Below are positions 55,900 through 64,000 of a DNA stretch of 64,000 nt, piece by piece. A program made the translations under genes and the position numbers. This stretch comes from Pseudoips prasinana (lineage: Eukaryota > Arthropoda > Insecta > Lepidoptera > Nolidae): contig OX621247.1 in NCBI GenBank assembly GCA_951640165.1, positions 25,084,001-25,148,000 of the forward strand, written 5' to 3'. The notes under the pieces are model-generated. The model searched no databases. It was not told where the DNA came from and saw only the letters and a list, made by a program, of their open reading frames with translations. Positions within the stretch are counted from its first letter, which is position 1. Each line of letters starts with the position of its first letter.

Positions 55900-56230
55900 T
55901 TGGGAGGTCTAAATTACTCTGTAGCAGTTGACAGAGGTGGAGGCGTGCGGTCGGCGGGGAGAGGGGAGCGAGGGGCGGGGGGTAGTGACACAGGCTACCG
56001 GTCACCACCGCTCGTATTGATTTGTTGTATCGCTCGTCCTGCAACAGCCATCCCTTTCTCCCACACCTACATCTTGTATCCCCATCTTTGTCTGCCATGT
56101 GTCCCTCCCGCGCACACGTGGGCACATACGCCTCGTATGTGGGTTTGGTGTGTGAGCGTGGATTACTATGTGTTTGTAGTATGTGTGCGTTGGGGTCCGA
56201 ATGTTATGTACCCACGCATTTTCGACACTG
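55900..56230. promoter_or_regulatory. GC-rich unique block
   Basis: A 330-bp region with CGGCGGGGAGAGGGGAGCGA and a CACACGTGGGCAC E-box. Open frames on both strands (plus 152 codons at 55900-56358, minus 98 codons at 55829-56125) reflect few stop codons in GC-rich DNA; neither shows a motif. Promoter-like composition, direction unknown. Confidence 0.25.
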
Positions 56231-57335
56231 TTTTCCTTGTTACGGACCGGGCTGCTTTCTCATATAACAATTTTCTTGCAAAAATATTCTCGTACTTATT
56301 ATCTCCTCAAAGAATTGTCACTATGTTATTATTATACCTTTCTTTCATAATAACTTAAGGTTGTCTTCTAACTAAAGTATAATAGAAGTGGGGCAATTGA
56401 AGTTTTGAGAATTTATAATTTGTCAATCGAATAGCTAATATTAGGATTATAAATGAATATTAAGACAAAGTTACTAATTCAACTAAAAATTATTAATAAA
56501 TTTATTAAATGACAATAAGGATTATGTTTGTTAATCAGATTTCACAATATGGACCTTAAACATAATTTGGTCAAACAAAGTATTTCGGATGATGACAATA
56601 TTTTTATCTAAAAGTGCCATAACTTAAATGTTTACGACCTGTGCGTAACCAGATAAATTTGTTTTTAATTTGATTTGCATTATGGTCCTCCTTTTTGTAT
56701 TTCATAAAATTAGGGATGAGTATTATAAATATATATAGCATTGAACAATTTACAATATATATATTTTTTATTTATAGAATTCACTGTTGATAATATGTTA
56801 AGTGTTAATATGTTAGTAATTATTTATATTAATATCTTATTTATTAATTTATTAGTTATTCTTTGTTGCATACATTGATATGAAAATCTACAGTCACAAA
56901 TTGGGTACAGCTTATGTTGCAGGAACTTAGCTCTGTATGAAAATAGAAATTAATCAAGAAAAAAGTGTTTATCTACATAGACCCATTAAGTACGCGTGTA
57001 CTTAATAGATCTATATGTTAATGGTCAAAACGATATTGGTACTATTACAACGATTCTAAATTGCCTAAAATTTGTTAGGTTGATATCATTAAGATATTTT
57101 ATATTTTACTGATGAGCTTATGTAGTCATATCTACTATACTTCGTCTTCCTTTCAATCTGGTAGATCTTCATCGTGGTAATGGAATGGATAAACATCGGC
57201 TTAATAAATATGACACGCCACTTATCGTTGTAAAATGATTTATTTGTAACTAACATAAGAAGGTCTTTCCTTTGACTTTGTTGTTTCTAATCCCCTAAAT
57301 TAATGGTAGATATTGTTATACAAAGCAAATTAAAA
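56231..57335. other. Nothing recognised
   Basis: Very AT-rich. A small ATTAAGTAC/GTACTTAAT hairpin at 56986-57007. Confidence 0.45.
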
Positions 57336-57553
57336 AATAATAATATTTCGGACATTATTCACACGTGACCATCTGATCTAAACCGAGCAGAGCTTCTGCT
57401 ATACTTTTCTTTTGTAAATACATACTTACATAGATAATTACACCCAAATTCAGGACAAACAGACATGTTCATTCACACAAATATCTGTCCTGGGTGGGAA
57501 TTGAATCCACGGCCTGCGGCGTGAGTCTACTAACCACGTCAACGGGCCCGTCA
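57336..57553 (-). mobile_element. tRNA-derived SINE (family A)
   Basis: Minus strand: GACGGGCCCGTTGACGTGG, B box GATTCAATTCCCACCC, GGACAGATATTTGTGTGAAT, ACATGTCTGTTTGTCCTG and a GATCAGATGG...TGTCCGAAATATTATT end. Confidence 0.75.
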
Positions 57554-57832
57554 AAATATATAATACAACAAAAACGCGTCGTTGTAATAAATTCAATGTT
57601 ATCGCCGTAGAATAAGCTAAAGACCAAATGATTGTACGTGAATGAGTCAAATTGTTGAAATACGCACGGGAGGGCTATAATTTCAATCTTAGTTACCTAG
57701 TAGGTACCAAAAAAGTAATTTAAATTTAAAAAATATTCTGTATTCTAGAGAACACATTTTTAGTACGAAACGCGATGAGTCTTATAATATTTATAATAAT
57801 ATGAGTTTAATCAATACGATAAACTATTTCAT

Positions 57833-57925
57833 CATCATCATCATATCAGCAGAAAGACGTCCACTGATGGACAAAGGCCTCCCCCAAAGATCTCCACAAT
57901 TGCCGGTCTTACGCTATCCGCATAT
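57833..57925 (-). mobile_element. RTE-type LINE 3' end fragment
   Basis: CATCATCATCATATCAGC, AAAGACGTCCACTGATGGAC and AAAGGCCTCCCCCAAAGATC are the classic terminal words of the family, in minus orientation. Confidence 0.75.
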
Positions 57926-58167
57926 ATAACTATAAACTATTTATAGTTATATATTTACATATTAGTAATTGTCAAAAAAGTATTCACGACCCCGTGCATA
58001 ATTATTATATTATATAAGATAATTATAATCATCAATAAGCTACCATTTACCTTAAGCAAATTCTTTATTTGTAAGTAACATAAAAAAGTTTTATACTTTG
58101 TTTAGTCTTTACTAATCAATCCAATAAATAATATATTTTTTAAAATATTTTATAACCAACTAAATCA
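57926..58167. repeat. AT-rich spacer with hairpin
   Basis: TATATAACTATA/TATAGTTATATA pairs across AACTATT at the left end. Nothing else seen. Confidence 0.5.
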
Positions 58168-58385
58168 CTGCCATCTGATCCCAAACTAGGTTGAGCCTGT
58201 ACGCTGGCAACCAGACTAATATAACCAGACTAATAACCTACTAAATACATACATATTATAGATAAATTACACCCAGCCACAGAACTAATAAACGTGCTCA
58301 TCACATTAAGATTTGTCTTGGGTAGGGATCGAACCCATGACATTAGCTGTCGGTGCACCAGAACCATGTGTGGTGCAAGCGTCAT
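58168..58385 (-). mobile_element. tRNA-derived SINE (family A, diverged head)
   Basis: Minus strand: TCATGGGTTCGATCCCTACC (B box), GACAAATCTTAATGTGATGA, GGCTGGGTGTAATTTATC and TTTGGGATCAGATGGCAGTG. A short ATATTAGTCTGGTT-type duplication sits in the centre. Confidence 0.65.
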
Positions 58386-58511
58386 AGGTTGGTATGGTAA
58401 CCGTTTATCTTCAGGTGGACTTGTTTGTTTTACAAGTTGAAATTATAGAGGCAAAATAATAATAAAGTAAAACTAAATATAATATAATACAAATAAACTA
58501 CATCTAATTGA

Positions 58512-58680
58512 ACATGTCTGTTTGTCCTGAGCCTGGGTGTAATTTATCTATATAAGTAGGTATGTATTTATAAAAGAAAAGTAGTATATGTAGTATCTCA
58601 GTTATATAGTTTCCATAGTACAAGCTCTGCTTAGTTTGGGATCAGATGACCGTGTGTTAATAATGTCCCAGGATATGATT
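58512..58680 (+). mobile_element. SINE family A, head missing
   Basis: Starts at AACATGTCTGTTTGTCCTG and runs to AATGTCCCAGGATATGA. It faces the 58168 copy with about 125 bp between them. Confidence 0.75.
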
Positions 58681-59179
58681 ATATTGTAGATTGCATATAT
58701 TGTTTGCAGATTACATTCCATGCTTAATAACCAAAAAGGGATAAGCAGTTTTGCCAGTTAAAACTACTAGAAACGTACTAAATAGTAAAAAGGTATTGAT
58801 TTTACTAACTATCGAGTGAATGCTTGTTTGGAAACTTTGTTGTACTGAAGAAGTCCATAAATACTTAATTTATTAAAAATATCAAACATCATTATGATCT
58901 AGTGTTGAAATATTGTATAAAATTTATGCATTATGCGGTATAACATAACTCAGCTATAATTATAACATAACATTTAAGAATAATGTATAGTAATTATACT
59001 TATCAGAGGTATTATATATGCCTCTGTGATGGGGTTACTGCAAAAATCTTATTAATGTGTAAAGCTTGGCCGTATTTACATGCTTCTCTATTATATAAAC
59101 ATTGTGTTTTTGAGATGATAAGCAACTGTTTTTAAATGATATGACATTTTGTGGCAATGCCCTTTTTCAAAACAGTGTT
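58681..59179. other. Nothing recognised
   Basis: AT-rich, no repeat partner. Confidence 0.45.
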
Positions 59180-59460
59180 CAAGTTAACCCTATACGGGCA
59201 TGGCTGGGATATTTAAGTCCCTTTCTAATTTATATGAAACTTCGGCATAACCATAGATTAGATTAATCTGCCTACATTCAAAACATCACCTTACCGTGGG
59301 CGTGTGTGCTAATTACGGCGGCGCAACACCCGCATACTAACTAGCCATCGGATGTCATCCGAATACTAAACGAGAGACATACTTAATTGCCGTAGCTATA
59401 TACTGACGTTACGTACCCCAGATGGATGTGTGAGTAGGCAATATGGCGCGAGATATAACA
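59180..59460. promoter_or_regulatory. Unique block with homeodomain-like words
   Basis: TAGATTAGATTAATCTG (59257 region) carries overlapping TAATC words of the Bicoid/Otd class. A GC-richer part (TACGGCGGCGCAACACCC) and ATATGGCGCGAGAT follow. No repeat match. Function is inference. Confidence 0.2.
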
Positions 59461-60589
59461 TTTAGAAAGTCTTGATTACCTAAGGAATAAGGCAGGTTAT
59501 TTATTTATTCATATGTGTGTTTTATTCATTACGAACTAAGTATAACGCGCGGTTTGAACCTCAGTTCAGGGTTGTTACTCTTAACGTAAGGATGTTTTGC
59601 CCACCTATTGCTCTACGTTAATACGGTGAAGGTGCATCTTATCGATACGAATTTGAACGGAACTGTGGCTAGCTTGTGTTTATTTTGTTTGACCATAGAT
59701 AAACCTAGACTAACATATTAAAGTGCTTTCCAAAAGGAGGAAACTCTTAGAAATGTATATTGGCAGTCTTTAGTTTGACCGATTTTCAGAGTACAACACG
59801 TATGGTAAAGGACGTCAGGCGATGGTTACCTGGAATCTATCTGGAAGGTTTAACTAAGACGGATGGACGCAACTATTTTGTAAAAATTTATGACTATGAC
59901 CGCTATTTGTTTAGTATGTAGCATTAAAAGTATAATAATAAACAAACGCATCTTTCATAAAACCACATACAGTGCGCATAACGTTATATTTTTACGACTA
60001 ACCATCAAAATATCCCGCCATCACTGCTCGTTTCGAGTCACGCCTAAGAAATTGTTTCGAACCCCACATTTTTACATAACTAGTGTAAAAGTAAACAAAG
60101 TAACGCGGAGAGGGAAAGTTTCCTCGTTTTTCATCCCGAGGGACCCTCTTGGAGGGCTGTAGCTCAAATTTCCGACAAAATAATAGCGTTTAAATTTAAT
60201 TTCAATCTTACTTTCTATCATGTGGGAAGAAAAATATCCTTTTAAATAGAAGCACGTACATACCTACCTAATAAAAATATTTGTTCTAAGTTATATTCCG
60301 CTACGTTATATCTATTATAGTACCTTTGATTGTATGTATTCTCAAGAGACAGTCTTATTACAACAGCTATAAAGGTTAAAGTCGCCGTTTATTATAGCAC
60401 GCTCCATTTGTTCAAATTACTTTCTCAACGATCTTGAAGAAACGCACTCGTTTGAACTTATAACCTTTTCACCTTTCAAAAGAACACACGTGCATACGAA
60501 AATTACAAATTAAACGTGAAATTTTCAATTAAATACCCTCGTTTCGGTAAACCGGTCTTGGTGGCCCAAGCTGCGAAAATATTAAAAGT
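59461..60589. other. Nothing recognised
   Basis: The 90-codon plus frame 59890-60162 has no recognisable motif. TTATAGCACGCTC at 60391 recalls the 31060 palindromes. Confidence 0.4.
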
Positions 60590-60840
60590 TTTGTACATAA
60601 TATAGCGAACACGAGGGTCATTCGTCCAATAGTCCCCTCTGAATGACCGACGGCGACCCGAGCGCGCGTCGGTCAAACTCTAATAATGGAATTCAAAAAA
60701 GGAACAGGCCCGCCAATAAACAAACCGTATATCATTCGTTATTCAAATATATTTTAGTGAATGGTTGACCCGAGCCCACGCGACCATTTGATGGTTAAAT
60801 ATTTTCAGTGGGCAGCGGTGACCGCTGGTTATTTATGACT
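60590..60840. promoter_or_regulatory. GC-richer unique block with hairpin
   Basis: TGACCGACGGCG...CGCGCGTCGGTCA (60642-60677) can form a GC-rich stem. CCGCCAATAAACAAACC and a GGGCAGCGGTGACCGCTGG palindromic word follow. Unique in the window and conserved-looking, but untested. Confidence 0.2.
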
Positions 60841-61002
60841 TGTGAATTTGAAACAAATAATGTATGTTGGTAACCTTTTTATGGATAATTTATTAACCGG
60901 AAAATTTGTTGTTCCTTATGTTTTACGAATGGGTTATATAAAAATTATACACGTTAGAAATAAATATAATATAGACGTGTATTACCTCAAAATAAAACAT
61001 AC
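60841..61002 (+). other. Left flank of the long inverted repeat
   Basis: A 63-codon frame (60842-61033) covers it and runs into the left arm. No motif, so I do not call a gene. Confidence 0.4.
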
Positions 61003-61189
61003 ACATATAAATAATATTTGTCATTTATATTAAGTGTAGCGGGAAATAAAATTGAGTGGGGCCTGAAACAGTTTATTCAAGAATAAGTAGTTATGTTTTA
61101 ACTACTTATTCTTGAATAAACTGTTTCAGGCCCCACTCAATTTTATTTCCCGCTACACTTAATATAAATGACAAATATTATTTATATGT
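61003..61189. repeat. 91-bp perfect inverted repeat
   Basis: Arms 61003-61093 and 61099-61189 are exactly complementary over all 91 positions by my reading, with a 5-nt loop (61094-61098). No target duplication, TA/TTAA flank or second copy is visible. The arms include GTGTAGCGGGAAATAAAATT and GAGTGGGGCCTGAAACAG. It could be a very young fold-back element, a recent inverted duplication, a hairpin small-RNA source or a read/assembly artefact. Confidence 0.9.
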
Positions 61190-62264
61190 AGTCAAACTAA
61201 ATCAATTAGTTAAACTTTTCACTTAGAAAATCTGAACAAAATTCACCCTTAAGTAATATATTATTCAAAACTAAACAGGAAAATTACAAATAATGAAGTT
61301 AAAAAAAAGCAGCATCTTGCAAATCATTAAAAGAAATTACTCTAATTGTAACGATCTACTTTATTAATAAAACGCCTTGTAATTAGGTGGGGGAAAGGCG
61401 GTAAAATTGTATTACTTTGCCTTTTAACACGATAAACCAGTGTTTGCCTCCCCTACAATTATGATGGTATTAATTGTTGAGGCTGATATCTTTTAATTTA
61501 TTTTCTTATGTCTTATGATATTATGCTCATATTTTTAAGATTAGAGACAAGAGGAAGTGTTTCATTAGATTTAATTTAAGATGGCAGATGTAATGAGAAA
61601 TGTTAATTAGGTTATAATCGTAATCAAATTTATATTGAAAGTTGTTGTAGCTTTTGCACATATATTTTACAAATCAACTACAACTGCCTTTAACTACAAC
61701 AACAAAACTATATGAAAATTAATAATTTATTACGATAGGGATATTCAACCACGGCACATAAATTTCAAATATTACCTATATTGAAACGGCTCCAGTTGTA
61801 AAATTTAATTTTGCATGCAGAATGTCATCGCTTGGGGGGAAGTTGGGGACATTTTATTTCGTAGGCGTATATAATTTTATTGCGAGGACCAATGGTTTGA
61901 GGAGCATGATGCGCATACCTTATTTATTATTGTGATTTATAAGTAGAAAATTTTGTTTTATGACTTTTCAGTCGATTTATGAGGTCTATAGATTATTTTT
62001 GTAAACGTTTAGATTTTGTTCTAGTTTCCTGCCATTAATAGTTGGTCGTAATCTTCGCGTATTTTATACATATTTAGTAAACTAAATACCTATCTTTAAA
62101 AATACCGCCCGGAATATGAGAAAACGCGTAGATAACTTGAAATACCACTAAATAAAAAATAGGTATGAGTAAAATTTTTTTAAGTTTGGGTATAGTTATC
62201 TCGAATTTCTACTTAGAATTTTGTTTTGTGGTGACGGTGCCGAATATCAGAATATCATCACCCC
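61190..62264. other. Nothing recognised
   Basis: AT-rich. A GC-richer spot at 61825-61850 (GCTTGGGGGGAAGTTGGGG) only. Confidence 0.45.
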
Positions 62265-62482
62265 ATCTCATCCCGTGGGGGCGTAGAAGTCGATCCGAGA
62301 GAATATCTACCAGAGGACAGGCAGCAGCTTCTTCCTGAGTATAAAGACCATCTTCATGTGATCGCCAACCCGTCTGCCAAGCGTGGCGATTATGGCACAT
62401 GCAAAGCCAAAGCCCCCAAGAATCATCTTGGGGGAGGCTTTGACCAGCAGTGGACTTTATGCGGCTGTAATGATGATTTGGA
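62265..62482 (+). mobile_element. RTE-type LINE 3' end fragment
   Basis: GTAGAAGTCGATCCGAGAGA, GATCGCCAACCCGTCTGCCA, AGGCTTTGACCAGCAGTGGA and a TGATGAT tail, in plus orientation. An internal CCCCCAAGA/TCTTGGGGG stem is visible. Frames on both strands here are non-coding. Confidence 0.7.
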
Positions 62483-63735
62483 TTTTTTTAAAATTTCTAC
62501 GTCTACTTTTAATCTACTTTTAATCTACTCTTTATTATTTTTATTTCTACTTCTTAATGATGAAACAATCGAACGTTGGTAACCGATAACGGCATAGAAA
62601 AGCTTTTCAACAAACGTCTTGTATTTGCCAATACCTCGCAAAACGTGTCACGATTTCCATTAAATCACCATAACCATCCACCAGACGATTTTCTTTTCTT
62701 TATAAGCAAAGAGAAGAAAATCGAAAGCAAACAGCGTGTGCACTCTAAAAATAATAACATATTATGTCCCTTCAAAGAGAGGTGTACCTCCCTACCCTCC
62801 TTGCCGTAAGCGCTCCCTCACATGGTCATAACGACGCCCGATAAGGGTCTCCGAGACCCGAGGTAAATCACCCTGTATCTGGGGTGACACCCCGTTATGT
62901 ACAGTCGATACCACGTCGGTGGAAACACTTTGACCATGACAGTGGCTTTATTACAATGGTAGTAGAGACGGTTTTTGAAGTGCAAGTATATTTACTGACG
63001 TGGCTTCGATTGCACCTACCTATGTGCGGCGGACGTTAGATTCGGGCGTTTTGAGCGTTCCAAAATATCCCTGGAGGTGATTTAGATTGTGAGTTTGGGC
63101 ATCATATTCTAATAAAAGTTTTATTGTGATGATTGTTTTGATTTTACTCAATATTATTTTTCTAAAATAAATAATATTCAACAAATTAGTTTACGGCACT
63201 TATTATTTCCTTACGACGAAAATAATTTAAGAGTTAAAAGAACATTAATTGTCCTAAACAGATGAATGATCCTACCTATAAATATAGATAGATAACTACC
63301 CTACCCAGAAAAAAAAGTAAATCCGCCTTATACCTAACTAAATTTCTTTCTTAATTCATTTTTCCTTTCCTGTATCTATGAGATAGTACTTTTATGTAAA
63401 TCATTCTTAACCTTATGAACCTCGGACTTTATTAGATTTTTTGGGTTAATACTTACTTAGGGTTATTTTCATACCTACCTACCATTTTACCTACGATGCC
63501 TGATGCAGACACACACATACACAATAAATGACACTAATAATTTAAGAGAGGGTTAAAGTTCCTTCACTCTATGTAAACTTCAATTAGGGAAGTTTATCTA
63601 TCATATCAAATACTCATACTACTCATAGTGAAGAGTAAATTGCGTCGATACGTCATCAGTGATACTCTATGTATCACAAGCGTCATAGGCTACAGAAACC
63701 ACTTACCATCAGTATGCTTTATACCCATATGGTAA
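62483..63735. other. Mostly unassigned
   Basis: A GC-richer patch at 62780-62940 (CCCGATAAGGGTCTCCGAGA; GGGGTGACACCCCG) has no partner. The 77-codon frame 62576-62809 is motif-free. Confidence 0.4.
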
Positions 63736-63754
63736 TATATATATATATATATAA
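63736..63754. repeat. (AT)n microsatellite
   Basis: About nine AT units followed by AAAATAAATG. Confidence 0.9.
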
Positions 63755-64000
63755 AATAAATGTTTCCAGTTAACACTCGTATGGTAAGTACTCCTCCTAT
63801 ATGTATACGTTTATAAATCAGTAACAACTGGAGCAGGCCATGCATCATTCCAAAAATACAACACACACATTAAACATTAACGTCTAAACAAAAATCAGAC
63901 CTGACGTGCCCCTTCAAGAAAATAAAATATCTTATACGAAGACTTTCCCTCGAGAAAACTGGTGAATCTAATGTTTTCTTTTTATTCCATCACGCGGGAT
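63755..64000. other. Right edge, nothing recognised
   Basis: Unique AT-rich sequence to the window end. Confidence 0.5.

Noticed and set aside
55829..56358. 152-codon plus frame and 98-codon minus frame
   Set aside because: Overlapping frames on opposite strands in a GC-rich block, low-complexity start, no domain or splice context.
1..64000. CRISPR arrays, bacterial operons, rRNA genes
   Set aside because: No regularly spaced direct repeats, no prokaryotic gene organisation, no rRNA-like sequence; composition and transposons are insect-like.
1..64000. Endogenous virus or LTR retrotransposon
   Set aside because: No gag, protease, integrase, envelope or capsid-like frame and no matched LTR pair could be seen.

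Overview
The window looks like AT-rich insect nuclear DNA, most probably from a moth or butterfly. The clues are the mobile-element types: tRNA-derived SINEs, RTE-type LINE tails carrying the GTCCACTGCTGGAC word and ending in GAT/CAT repeats, short TC...CTAG Helitrons, and a cecropia-like mariner. TAGGTA-type words are also common. Species cannot be named. I recognise no host protein-coding exon, tRNA, rRNA or CRISPR array. The stretch reads as intergenic or long-intron sequence filled with decayed transposons. Family assignments rest on remembered repeat structure and on copies found within the window, not on a search.

Layout. 0-3 kb: a CpG-rich promoter-like block at the left edge, then AT-rich sequence and a Helitron (2609-2934). 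3-12 kb: two SINEs, three RTE 3' ends, a short poly(TTTTA)-tailed element, a TA-flanked MITE and an RTE reading-frame remnant (10170). 12-24 kb: more MITEs and fold-backs (best at 17161-17269), a 164-codon remnant of a LINE reverse transcriptase C-terminus (17917-18411, minus), a Helitron (21298-21536), a GGTTCCGTA-type repeat and two RTE remnants. 24-32 kb: a TIR element, another MITE, a Helitron (26922-27218), LINE tails and a SINE. 32.5-35 kb is a nest: half a MITE, a dead mariner (32782-34460) interrupted by a poly(A)-tailed insertion, a short LINE-tail element, and an RTE C-terminal remnant.

35-45 kb is mostly unassigned, with two SINEs, a 210-bp tandem duplication and a few GC-richer blocks. 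45.7-49.2 kb is the least TE-like part: a ~0.7-kb direct duplication, a plausible minus-strand TATA/initiator promoter with an untranslated first exon (48063 down to 47680), a 499-bp insertion with 16-bp target duplications just upstream of that TATA box, and another tandem duplication. 50-64 kb returns to MITEs, Helitron, SINEs and GC-rich blocks, and contains a 91-bp perfectly matched inverted repeat (61003-61189).

No multi-gene system is visible. The points most worth following are the perfect inverted repeat, the promoter with its neighbouring insertion, the short element with a shared 5' end, and the duplicated frames at 45.8-46.7 kb.
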